A DNA stretch of 64,000 bases from Galactobacter valiniphilus (lineage in GTDB: Bacteria; Actinomycetota; Actinomycetes; Actinomycetales; Micrococcaceae): assembly GCF_003575975.1 (NCBI RefSeq), contig NZ_QQXK01000008.1, positions 62,001 to 126,000 on the forward strand, in the 5' to 3' direction. A program made the translations under genes and the position numbers. Positions 17,867 through 25,886 of the stretch are shown in pieces (position 1 is the first letter of the stretch; each line of letters opens with the position of its first letter). The notes under the pieces are model-generated. The model did not search any database, was not told where the DNA came from, and saw only the letters and a list, made by a program, of their open reading frames with translations.

Positions 17867-19035
17867 AGACCCACCTCGGCCAGCAGGTGGCCGACCTCCT
17901 GCTTGCCCAGGCGGCGCAGGCTGCCCTGGCGCTGATCGCCCAGGCGGATGGGGCCGATCTGCACGCGCACGAGGCGCTGGACCGGGAAGCCCACGGCGTC
18001 GAACATGCGGCGCACGATGCGGTTCTTGCCGGAGTGCAGCACGACCTCCACGAGCACGTGGCCCGGGGTGGAGTCGATGAGGCGGAAGGAGTCCACGCGG
18101 GAGCGGCCGTCCTCCAGGTCCACGCCGTCGCGCAGCTGCTGGCCGACGCCCTGCGGCAGCGGCCCGCGCACCTGCACGAGGTAGGTCTTGGGGACCTCGA
18201 AGGACGGGTGGGTCAGGCGGTGCGCCAGCTCGCCGTCGTTCGTCAGGAGCAGCAGGCCCTCGGTCTCGTAGTCGAGGCGGCCCACGTGGAAGAGGCGCTC
18301 CGACTGGCCCTCGCGCAGGAAGTCCGAGATGTCGCGGCGGCCGTCGGGGTCCTTCATGGAGGAGACCACACCGGCCGGCTTGTTGAACACGAAGTAGGTC
18401 ATGTCCTCGTTGAGCTGCAGGCGCACGCCATCCACGTGCACCGTGTCGACGTCGGGCTTGACGCGCACGCCGAGCTCGCGGACGATCTCGCCGTTGACCT
18501 CGACGCGGCCGGTCTCGATCATCTCCTCGCACACGCGGCGGCTGGCCACGCCCGCGTGGGCCATGACCTTCTGCAGACGCTCGCCGTCCTCGTTCTGGAC
18601 GCGCGGCGTGGCGGTGACGCGCTTGGAGGGGCCGCGGCGGCGGCGCTTGACCGGGCCGAGGTCGAGGCCGAAGCGCTCGTCGGCGAAGGCCTTGGGGCCC
18701 TGCTTGGCGGCGAGGGCGGCGGCCTTCTTGGCCTTCTCCACGCGGGCCTTGTTCTCCTTCATGGAGCGGCCGTACGTGCCCTTGCCGCCCTGGACGCCCC
18801 ACTCTTCCTGGGCCTTGTCCTTCTTGCCTGCGCCGCCCTTGGCCGCGCCCGGCTTGCCGCCGGAGCGGCCGGAGCCGCCCTGGTAGCCGCCCTTGCCAGC
18901 GCCGGAGCCGCCACGGGCGTCGCGCCCACCCGTGCGGCCGGAACCGCCCTGGCCGCCGGAGCGGCCGCCTGCCGAGTTACCGTGAGGGGCTCCACCGCGC
19001 TGGCCGCGGGATCCGCCGTCGTTCTGTCGAGTCAT
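17863..19035 (-). CDS. rluB: Ribosomal large-subunit pseudouridine synthase with RGG-rich N-tail
   Basis: Converts a uridine of 23S rRNA to pseudouridine. 390 aa. Residues 1-75 are a low-complexity Gly/Arg/Ser tail (GGRSGGQGGSGRTGGRDARG and similar), then a Lys-rich helix. An S4 RNA-binding domain (GERLQKVMAHAGVASRRVCE) and the RsuA/RluB catalytic domain with the active Asp in GRLDYETEGLLLLTNDGE follow, with KNRIVRRMFDAVG near the end. The catalytic part is of normal length; the RGG-like tail is an extra often seen in high-GC actinobacteria and may add RNA affinity. Ribosome site is weak (GAAGAA). Confidence 0.95.
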   Translation of the reverse strand: MTRQNDGGSRGQRGGAPHGNSAGGRSGGQGGSGRTGGRDARGGSGAGKGGYQGGSGRSGGKPGAAKGGAGKKDKAQEEWGVQGGKGTYGRSMKENKARVEKAKKAAALAAKQGPKAFADERFGLDLGPVKRRRRGPSKRVTATPRVQNEDGERLQKVMAHAGVASRRVCEEMIETGRVEVNGEIVRELGVRVKPDVDTVHVDGVRLQLNEDMTYFVFNKPAGVVSSMKDPDGRRDISDFLREGQSERLFHVGRLDYETEGLLLLTNDGELAHRLTHPSFEVPKTYLVQVRGPLPQGVGQQLRDGVDLEDGRSRVDSFRLIDSTPGHVLVEVVLHSGKNRIVRRMFDAVGFPVQRLVRVQIGPIRLGDQRQGSLRRLGKQEVGHLLAEVGL

Positions 19036-19100
19036 GTTCTTCTAGTCCTTCAATCCATGAGGAAACGTCTCTACGCATGCCCCGCGCTCTGTTGTGCACA

Positions 19101-19679
19101 TCAGGAGAACTCTTCCAGGTCCTCAATGCCTGGCAGCAGGGGCGACAGCGGAGGCAGTTCCTCGAGGCTGTCCACGCCTAATCTTTCCAGAAAAGCGGGG
19201 GTGGTCCCAAAGAGTGAGGCGCCCGTCTCTTTATCGGTGCCCGTTTCGGAGATCAAACCGCGCGCCACGAGGGTCCGCACGACGCCGTCCACGTTGACGC
19301 CGCGGATGGCCCCGACCCTGGCGCGGGAGACCGGTTGGCGGTACGCGATGACGGCGAGGGTCTCCAGCGCGGCCTGTGAGAGCCTCGCGGTTTGGCCCTC
19401 CAAGACCAGGCGGGACACGGGCTCGGCATGGGCCGCCCGCGCGGCGATGCGCCAACCCCCGCCCACGTGGCGTAGCTCGAAGCCGCGCACGCGCGTGCCG
19501 CGCAGGCCGTCGTAGTCCTCGCGCAGCTCCTGCAGCAGCTCGTGCGTGCGCACCTCGCTCGCCTCGATGGCGCCGGCGAGCTCCTCGAGCGAGGCCGGGG
19601 CCTCGATCACCATGAGGACCGCCTCGAGCGCCGCGAGCTGCTCGGCGCCGTCCCGCTCGGCGCCGTGCTGCTCGCTCAT
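19101..19679 (-). CDS. scpB: Segregation and condensation protein B
   Basis: Kleisin-associated winged-helix subunit of the SMC-ScpAB condensin, 192 aa. Two winged-helix units are seen: the N-terminal LEAVLMVIEAPASLEELAGA and the conserved ALETLAVIAYRQPVSRARVG with IRGVNVDGVVRTL and the later SLFGTTPAFLERLGV. ATG 19679 overlaps the scpA stop by four bases, so the pair is translationally coupled. Confidence 0.96.
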   Translation of the reverse strand: MSEQHGAERDGAEQLAALEAVLMVIEAPASLEELAGAIEASEVRTHELLQELREDYDGLRGTRVRGFELRHVGGGWRIAARAAHAEPVSRLVLEGQTARLSQAALETLAVIAYRQPVSRARVGAIRGVNVDGVVRTLVARGLISETGTDKETGASLFGTTPAFLERLGVDSLEELPPLSPLLPGIEDLEEFS

Positions 19680-20749
19680 GCGCTCGCCTCCGCGGCATGG
19701 TCTTGGGTGCCCGACGCCGCCCGCTCGCCCGCGCGGAGCGGCTCACCGCCGGTGCCGGTGTGGCTTGAGGGAGCGGGCAGGCCCGGCTCGGCGGGGGCGC
19801 CGGCAAAGCCGGCGGCGGCCCGCGCCTGCGCGTCGCCGTCGTACTCCTCGAAGCCGCCCGAGGCGGGCCAGACGCCGTCCTCGGCCCAGCGCACGAGGAG
19901 CCGCGAGAGCGGCGCGAGCTGCTCCACGTCGATGGCGCGGTCGCGGTAGAGCTCCAGGAGGGCAAGGAAACGCGCGATCACCACGAGGCTCGCCTCGGCG
20001 TCCGCCGTGAGCTCCTCGAAGTCCAGCGCGCCGGCCTCGCGCAGCTTGGCTGCAACGATGTCAGCCTGCTCGCGCACCGAAACCGGCTGGGCGTGGATGT
20101 GGTCGATCGCCACGTGCTCGGGCTCGGGCTCCTTGGGCGCCAGAGCCTTGGCCGCGAGCTGTGCCAGCTGCTCCGGCGTGGTCGTGAAGACGAGCTCGGG
20201 CAGGTGGGCGGCGATGTCCGGGTCGTTGGCGGCGACCTGGCGCGGCACCGTGGCGGAGCCGGCGCGCAACAGATCCGCCAGGAGCGCGGCCGCCTGCTTG
20301 AAGGCGCGGTACTGCAGGAGCCTGGCGAAGAGCAGGTCCCTCGCCTCGAGCCGGGCCAGGTCCTCCTCGTCCTCGACCTCGCCGCGCGGCAGGAGCCGGG
20401 CGGCCTTGAGATCCAAGAGGGTGGAGGCGACCACGAGGAACTCGGTCATCTCGTCCAGGGCGCGCGTGCCGTGCTCGGCCGAGAGCGCGCGCAGGTAGGC
20501 GATGAACTCATCCGTCACGGTGGCGAGGGCCACCTCGGTGATGTCGAGGCTGCGGCGGTTGATGAGCGAGAGCAGCACCTCGAAGGGCCCTGAGAAGTTC
20601 TCGAGGACGACCTCGAAGCCGCCCAGGGCCGCGGTCTCCCCCGCGTCCGGGCCGAGCGCGCCGGGTGCGGCGGAGCCTCCCCCGGGCACGGCAACGCCGC
20701 CCTCTCCGGCGGAGGGGGCGGCGGGGACTGTGGCGGCGGGGGCGCTCAT
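19676..20749 (-). CDS. scpA: Segregation and condensation protein A
   Basis: Kleisin that bridges SMC heads. 357 aa. After a Pro/Gly/Ala-rich N-tail of about 40 residues comes the ScpA core FEVVLENFSGPFEVLLSLIN, ITEVALATVTDEFIAYL and FLVVASTLLDLKAARLLPR, with the SMC-binding C-terminal winged helix near VVIARFLALLELYRDRAIDV. The last 60 residues are a disordered extension. It lies 7 bases downstream of parA and overlaps scpB, a usual actinobacterial order. Confidence 0.96.
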   Translation of the reverse strand: MSAPAATVPAAPSAGEGGVAVPGGGSAAPGALGPDAGETAALGGFEVVLENFSGPFEVLLSLINRRSLDITEVALATVTDEFIAYLRALSAEHGTRALDEMTEFLVVASTLLDLKAARLLPRGEVEDEEDLARLEARDLLFARLLQYRAFKQAAALLADLLRAGSATVPRQVAANDPDIAAHLPELVFTTTPEQLAQLAAKALAPKEPEPEHVAIDHIHAQPVSVREQADIVAAKLREAGALDFEELTADAEASLVVIARFLALLELYRDRAIDVEQLAPLSRLLVRWAEDGVWPASGGFEEYDGDAQARAAAGFAGAPAEPGLPAPSSHTGTGGEPLRAGERAASGTQDHAAEASA

Positions 20750-20756
20750 GGGGTGC

Positions 20757-21647
20757 CTACGGCGCTCCCCCGCGCGCGATCAGCTCCTGGGCCAGGCGGC
20801 GGTAGGCCGCCGCGCCCGCGTGCTGCGGCGCAAACGACGTGATGGGTTCGGCCGCGACGGTGGCGTCGGGGAACTTCACGGTGCGGCGAATGACGGTCTC
20901 GAAGAGCTTGTCGCCAAAGGCCTCGTCGAGGCGACCGAGCACCTCGCGGGCGTGCAGCGTGCGCTGGTCGTACATGGTGGCGACCACGCCGTCGATCTGC
21001 AGGGCGGGGTTGATGCGCTCCTGCACCTTGTCGATGGTCTCCGTCAGCAGGGCGACGGCGCGCAGCGCGAAGAACTCGGCGGTCAGCGGGATGATGACGC
21101 CGTGTGCGGCGGCCAGCGCGTTGACCGTGAGCAGGCCGAGCGAGGGCTGGCAGTCGATGAGGATGACGTCGTAGCGGTCGGAGACCTTGCGCAGCTGCGA
21201 GGCGAGGACCTGCTCGCGGGCCACCTCGTTGACGAGCTGGACCTCCGCGGCGGAGAGGTCGATGTTGGCGGGCAGGAGGTCCACATTGGGCGCCGAGGTG
21301 GGGAGGATGGCCTCCTCGATGTCGGCGTGGCGGTCCATGAGCACGTTGTAGACGGTCAGGTCCAGCTCGTGCGGGCTCACACCGAGGCCGGCGGAGGCGG
21401 CGCCCTGCGGGTCGAAGTCAACCACCAGCACGGTGCGGCCGTACTCGGCGAGCGCGGCGGCGAGGTTGATGGTGGAGGTCGTCTTGCCGACGCCGCCCTT
21501 CTGGTTGACCATCGCGATGATGCGGGCCGGGCCGTGCTCGCTGAGGGCGGGCGGCTCGGGCAGCGTGCTCAGGGGTCGGCCCAGCGCGTTGATCTCCCTC
21601 ATCCCCCCGGGGGCGGGGACTCGGCCGAAGGCGTTGGGGTCGCTCAC
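20757..21647 (-). CDS. ParA/Soj-family chromosome-partitioning ATPase
   Basis: 296-aa deviant-Walker ATPase that binds DNA non-specifically and drives ParB-parS or related cargo segregation. P-loop KGGVGKTTSTINLAAALAEY begins at residue 50, followed by VDFDPQGAASAGLGV (Walker A') and VILIDCQPSLGLLTVNALAA (Walker B). No parB follows; the neighbour is scpA, as for the second ParA-like protein of many actinobacteria. Start GTG 21647 is set by AGAAGGAG just upstream; the frame is open further upstream but not family-like. Confidence 0.93.
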   Translation of the reverse strand: MSDPNAFGRVPAPGGMREINALGRPLSTLPEPPALSEHGPARIIAMVNQKGGVGKTTSTINLAAALAEYGRTVLVVDFDPQGAASAGLGVSPHELDLTVYNVLMDRHADIEEAILPTSAPNVDLLPANIDLSAAEVQLVNEVAREQVLASQLRKVSDRYDVILIDCQPSLGLLTVNALAAAHGVIIPLTAEFFALRAVALLTETIDKVQERINPALQIDGVVATMYDQRTLHAREVLGRLDEAFGDKLFETVIRRTVKFPDATVAAEPITSFAPQHAGAAAYRRLAQELIARGGAP

Positions 21648-21749
21648 AAGGGCTCCTTCTTGATGGGTACGCTTCCGCCACGCGCGCGATGCGGCGGACG
21701 GCTCCAGGTTAGTGCTCCGCGCGCGTGGCGTCGCGGAGGCCAGACAGCG

Positions 21750-21792
21750 GCGAGCCTTGAGGTTCGAGTAGAACTCGAACCTCAAGGCTCGC
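21750..21792 (-). terminator. Perfect 20-bp hairpin after dctA
   Basis: Arm 21750-21769 is the exact reverse complement of 21773-21792, loop AGA; the core reads CGAGCCTTGAGGTTCGAG. It begins 16 bases downstream of the dicarboxylate carrier stop and 100 bases upstream of parA. No T-run follows, but the stem is the longest perfect one in the window. Most simply the dctA terminator, also insulating parA. Confidence 0.8.
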
Positions 21793-21808
21793 GCGGGACT
21801 GCGGTGGA

Positions 21809-23107
21809 TCAGTGCTCGGCGACGGTGGTCTCGTCGAAGAGCGAGCGCTTCTCCAGGGTGTCCTTGGCCTGCTTCACGTCCAGCTCGCCCGTCCACTTGC
21901 CCACGAGGAGCGTGGCGACGGCGTTGCCGGTGAAGTTGGTCAGGGCGCGGGCCTCGGACATGAACTTGTCGATGCCGACCACCACGCCCATGCCACCGAG
22001 CATCTCGGGCCGGTGGGCGTCCAGGCCGGCAGCCAGCGTCGAGAGGCCGGCGCCGGAGACACCCGCTGCACCCTTGGCGGCGATGATCATGACCACCAGG
22101 AGGGCGATCTGCTCGCCGATGTTCAGCGGCATGCCCATCGCGTTGGCGACGAACAGGGCCGCCATCGTCAGGTAGATGGCCGTGCCGTCCAGGTTGAAGG
22201 AGTAGCCGGTGGGGACCACGACGCCCACGACGGGCTTGGAGACGCCGGCGTGCTCCATCTTGGACATGAGGCGCGGCAGCGCGGACTCGGAGGACGAGGT
22301 CGAGAAGATGAGCAGGTACTCGCGGCCGAGGTAGCGCATCAGCTTGAAGATGTTCAGGCCCGTCACGGTGCGCAGCACGGTGCCGAGGATGACCACGATG
22401 AAGATGATGCAGGTCAGGTAGAAGGCGCCCATGAGCGTCAGCATGGAGCCGATGGCGCCCCAGCCGGTCTTGCCGACCACGGCGGCGATGGCACCGAAGG
22501 CGCCGATCGGGGCGACCCACATGATCCAGGTCATGATCTTCAGGACCACGGACTGGATGCGTCCCATGGCGTCGAGGATCGGCTTGCCGCGCTCGCCGAT
22601 GCTCTGCAGGGCGAAGCCGACGAGCAGGGCCACAAACAGGGTGGGCAGCACGGGAAGGGAGCCCGGGATGATGTCGAAGATCATGTCCCACGCGCCGTGG
22701 CCGGAGGCCTTGTTCGGGTCGTAGGGGCTCAGCTTGAGGTGATCGCCGGGGTGGATCAGGTTGCCGACCACGAGGCCGATGACCAGGGCGAACGTCGACA
22801 TGATGAGGAAGTAGACGAGCGCGAGCCCGCCGACCTTGCCGACCGTGGCGGCCTTGGCGATGGAGCCGACGCCCGTGACGATGGTGCAGAAGATGACAGG
22901 GGCGATGATCATCTTGATCAGCGCGATGAACAGGTCGCCCAGCGGCTGGAACGCCGTGGCGGCATCCTTGCCCATGACCAGGCCGACCACGATGCCAAGC
23001 ACCACGGCGGCGATGACCGCGATGTAGAGCCAGTGGGTGCGGTCCTTGCGTCGCTTGCCTGCGGGCGGCTGCGATGCCTCAAGGGGTGTTGCTTCGGAGA
23101 GGGCCAT
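21809..23107 (-). CDS. Dicarboxylate/amino acid:cation symporter (DctA type)
   Basis: 432-aa inner-membrane symporter of the DAACS family, importing C4-dicarboxylates or glutamate/aspartate with H+ or Na+. Seen are the early PLGDLFIALIKMIIAPVIFC, the serine-rich re-entrant loop STSSSESALPRLMSKMEHAG, the substrate/cation motif SFNLDGTAIYLTMAALFVA and the AAKGAAGVSGAGL loop. A basic N-tail (PPAGKRRKDR) precedes segment 1. Divergent from a CitA/CitB-like two-component system, which favours a C4-dicarboxylate substrate. ATG 23107 is chosen; the open frame continues upstream into non-family sequence. Confidence 0.92.
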   Translation of the reverse strand: MALSEATPLEASQPPAGKRRKDRTHWLYIAVIAAVVLGIVVGLVMGKDAATAFQPLGDLFIALIKMIIAPVIFCTIVTGVGSIAKAATVGKVGGLALVYFLIMSTFALVIGLVVGNLIHPGDHLKLSPYDPNKASGHGAWDMIFDIIPGSLPVLPTLFVALLVGFALQSIGERGKPILDAMGRIQSVVLKIMTWIMWVAPIGAFGAIAAVVGKTGWGAIGSMLTLMGAFYLTCIIFIVVILGTVLRTVTGLNIFKLMRYLGREYLLIFSTSSSESALPRLMSKMEHAGVSKPVVGVVVPTGYSFNLDGTAIYLTMAALFVANAMGMPLNIGEQIALLVVMIIAAKGAAGVSGAGLSTLAAGLDAHRPEMLGGMGVVVGIDKFMSEARALTNFTGNAVATLLVGKWTGELDVKQAKDTLEKRSLFDETTVAEH

Positions 23108-23235
23108 GGTCCTGACCTTTCGCGGGTGGTGGGTGCGGGAGCGCAGCCGGCGCTCCCCACCCCCTGTGGTCGGCGTCACTGCACACTCGATGGTCGGACC
23201 ACAGCCCCCGTCGCCTCGACTTGCGTTCATAGAGT

Positions 23236-23258
23236 TTTTGCATGCTCGCCATGCAAAA
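23236..23258. promoter_or_regulatory. AT-rich palindromic operator between dctA and citA-like gene
   Basis: TTTTGCATG (23236-23244) and its exact complement CATGCAAAA (23250-23258) around a CTCGC spacer. It is AT-rich in a GC-rich surrounding and lies 128 bases from the dctA start and 129 bases from the kinase start. It is the natural candidate for response-regulator binding that activates the carrier. Assignment is inferred from position. Confidence 0.6.
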
Positions 23259-23387
23259 GGCACACCCCGGCCGCGGGCGCGGGATACTGAGGGGCGCGGG
23301 GTCGGGTCCCGCGCGCGGGCTCAACGCACGACGGCGCCCGCTCACCCGGGCAAGACGGGCTCGCCTGGGCACGGAAAGGGAGGGAAC

Positions 23388-25154
23388 GTGCGCAGCTGGA
23401 GTTTGGCCAGGCGCGTCCTGGTGGTGCAGTGGATCGCGCTCGCGGCGCTCACGATCGCCGCCGGCGTCTCCACCTACCTGCAGACACGCTCCGTGATCTT
23501 CGAGCGCACCACCGCTGCCACCACGCAGCTGGCCCGCCTCGGCGCCGACGACCCGAGGGTCGCCGCCGCCTATGCCTCGGCCGATCCCACGGCTGGCCTG
23601 CAGCCGCTCACCGACCGCATCATCGCCGACTCCGGCATGGACTTCGCCACCTTCATCTCCCGCGACGGGCTGCGGCTGAGCTACCACCGACCCGGTTACG
23701 TCGGCACCCCCTACAGCGGCACGCTCGCCCCGGTCTGGAACGGCGAAACGGTCACCGAGGTCAGCACCACGGCAACGGCCGGCGAGTCGACGCGCTCGGT
23801 GGTGCCCATCTACGCCACGGGGCCGGACGGTGAGCGCACCATTGTGGGCGCCCTGACGGTCGGCAAGCAGGTCAAGGCGCTCGAGGTCATGGCCGCCTCG
23901 GACCTTCCGAACGTCCTGATCACCTCGCTCGCCTTTGCCGTCGTGCTGGGGCTCGGCAGCTGGTGGGGATCGCGCTACCTCCAGCGGGCCACCGCGGGCC
24001 TGGGCCCCGAGGCGCTCTCCCGGCACTTTGCCGTGGCCGACGCGGCCCTGCTCTCCGTCGACGAGGGCATCCTCCTGGCGGATTCGGGCGGGCGCATCGT
24101 GTTCCACAACCGCGCGGCCGACGCGCTGCTTGGCCTGCGTGGAGGCCCGGCCGCCCCGGGCGGCCCCGTCGAGGCGGAGAAGCTCGGGCTCCCTCCGAGC
24201 ATCAACGAGCTCGTGGCCTCCGGCCGCCGCGTGGAGGACGAACCGCATCGGGTGGGAACGCGCATGGTCATCGTTTCGCAGCGGCCGCTGCAACGCCGCG
24301 GCGCCGGACGGGGCGGCGAGCGCGGCCCCGTTGCCTCCCCCGTCGCCGGCATGGCGGCGGGCACGGTGCTGACGATCCACGACCATTCGGCGGTGCAGGC
24401 GCTCGCGGGCGAGCTTGCCTCGACCCGGTCCTTCAGCGACGCCCTGCGGGCGCAGAATCACGATCACGCCAACCGGCTCCACACCCTCCTCGGCTTGCTC
24501 GAGGTGGACCGGCCGGACGAGGCGCGCGCGCTGCTCATCGAGTCACTCGCGAGCTCCCGCGGCCGCGGAGGCGTCGAGGGGGCGGACGGCGACGCCGTCC
24601 TCGCCGCGTTGACGCAAGGGAAGATCGCGCAGGCTGCGGAGCGGGGGGTTGAGCTGAGCGTCGCGGTGGACCTGTCCCGCCGGACGGGCCTTCCCGCCCC
24701 CGACCTCGTGGGGATCTTCGGCAATCTGCTCGACAACGCGATCGATGCCGCGGCGGAGGCGGAACCCGACGGGCGCTGGGTGAGCCTCCAGGCCGCGCTC
24801 GAGGACCCGGAGGGCCACGCACCGTGGCTCGTCGCCTCCGTCGCCAACGGAGGGGCGGCCCCCAGCCACGAGGCCCGCCAGCACATGTTCGAGGCAGGTT
24901 TCTCGACCAAACCCACCCGGGCGCTGGGTCGGGGCCAGGGGCTCGCCATCGTCGCTGCGGCCGTCGCCCGACTCGGCGGGCGGGTAGAAGTGGTCACCGA
25001 TTCTGGCACGGTCTTCACCGTCGAACTGCCGCTGCCCGCGGACGAGGACTTCGAGCCCGTGGTCCGCGCCACGACCCCTCACACCGCGGATCTCCGGGAC
25101 GACGCCGTCACCGCGCGCAGCGAGCGATCCGTCGCGAAGGAGGCCCGGCCATGA
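23388..25154 (+). CDS. CitA/DcuS-type sensor histidine kinase
   Basis: 588-aa membrane sensor. A short N-terminal membrane segment (VVQWIALAALTIAAGVSTYL) and a second near residue 180 flank an extracytoplasmic PAS-like (sCache) ligand domain; the family members bind citrate, malate, fumarate or succinate. A cytoplasmic PAS (VDEGILLADSGGRIVFHNRA) follows. The phosphoacceptor helix is of the SpoOB type, QNHDHANRLHTLLGLLEV, with His358, and the ATPase N-box NLLDNAIDAA starts at residue 446, then GRGQGLAIVAAAVARLGG. GTG 23388 follows AAAGGGAGG. The stop overlaps the response-regulator ATG (ATGA). Confidence 0.92.
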   Translation: MRSWSLARRVLVVQWIALAALTIAAGVSTYLQTRSVIFERTTAATTQLARLGADDPRVAAAYASADPTAGLQPLTDRIIADSGMDFATFISRDGLRLSYHRPGYVGTPYSGTLAPVWNGETVTEVSTTATAGESTRSVVPIYATGPDGERTIVGALTVGKQVKALEVMAASDLPNVLITSLAFAVVLGLGSWWGSRYLQRATAGLGPEALSRHFAVADAALLSVDEGILLADSGGRIVFHNRAADALLGLRGGPAAPGGPVEAEKLGLPPSINELVASGRRVEDEPHRVGTRMVIVSQRPLQRRGAGRGGERGPVASPVAGMAAGTVLTIHDHSAVQALAGELASTRSFSDALRAQNHDHANRLHTLLGLLEVDRPDEARALLIESLASSRGRGGVEGADGDAVLAALTQGKIAQAAERGVELSVAVDLSRRTGLPAPDLVGIFGNLLDNAIDAAAEAEPDGRWVSLQAALEDPEGHAPWLVASVANGGAAPSHEARQHMFEAGFSTKPTRALGRGQGLAIVAAAVARLGGRVEVVTDSGTVFTVELPLPADEDFEPVVRATTPHTADLRDDAVTARSERSVAKEARP

Positions 25155-25882
25155 GCGAGCTGCGTGTCCTCATCCTGGAGGACGAGCCCCGCACCGCTTC
25201 GGTGTACGAGGAATACCTCATGCGCATCCCGGGCACCCGCACGGTGCAGACGCTCGGCAGCACGGAGGAGGCCCGGCGTTTTCTCGCGGCACGCGTCCAC
25301 CAGGCGGGGACGGGCACGGCCGAGCCCGGGCTCGGCTTCGACATGGTGCTGGTGGACATGAACCTGCCGGACGGCCACGGCCTCGAGGTGTTGCGGCGCC
25401 TGCGGGCCACCGGCTGGCGCGGCGGGGCCATCGCGCTGACCGCCGCGGCGGAGCGCGAGGTGCTGCGCGGAGCCGTCGCCCTCGGGATCACCCAGTACCT
25501 CCTGAAGCCCTTCAGCTTCGAGGAGTTCGCGACCGCCATCGCCGGCTACCGCGAGCTGCACGCGCGGCTCGGCAGCAGCGGCCGCGTGAGCGGGCAGGAG
25601 GCAGTGGACGCCATCTTCTCCGCCCCGGCAGCGGGTGAGCTCGAGCTACCCAAGGGCCTGACCCTGCCCACGCTCGGCCTCGTCAGGGAGGCCCTGGCCT
25701 CCCAAGCCGCCGCCAGCAGCGCGAGCGAGCTGGGCGCCGTCGTCGGGCTCTCAAGGGTGACCGCCCGGCGCTACCTTGAGCACCTCGTCACGACCGGCCA
25801 GGCGAGCCGGGCCACGCGCCACGGCACGCCGGGCCGCCCGGAGGTGGAGTACTCCCCCACGGGAGGCCCGGCGGCCGGATAG
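25151..25882 (+). CDS. CitB/DcuR-type response regulator
   Basis: 243-aa partner of the preceding kinase. Receiver domain with acidic pocket Glu10-Asp11-Glu12, phosphoacceptor Asp69 in MVLVDMNLPDGHG, a conserved Thr in GAIALTAAAE and Lys in YLLKPFSFEEF. The C-terminal output is a helix-turn-helix (ELGAVVGLSRVTARRYLEHL). The probable target is the divergent dctA gene via the palindrome at 23236-23258. Convergent with prpE, four bases between stops. Confidence 0.92.
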   Translation: MSELRVLILEDEPRTASVYEEYLMRIPGTRTVQTLGSTEEARRFLAARVHQAGTGTAEPGLGFDMVLVDMNLPDGHGLEVLRRLRATGWRGGAIALTAAAEREVLRGAVALGITQYLLKPFSFEEFATAIAGYRELHARLGSSGRVSGQEAVDAIFSAPAAGELELPKGLTLPTLGLVREALASQAAASSASELGAVVGLSRVTARRYLEHLVTTGQASRATRHGTPGRPEVEYSPTGGPAAG

Positions 25883-25886
25883 CGCG

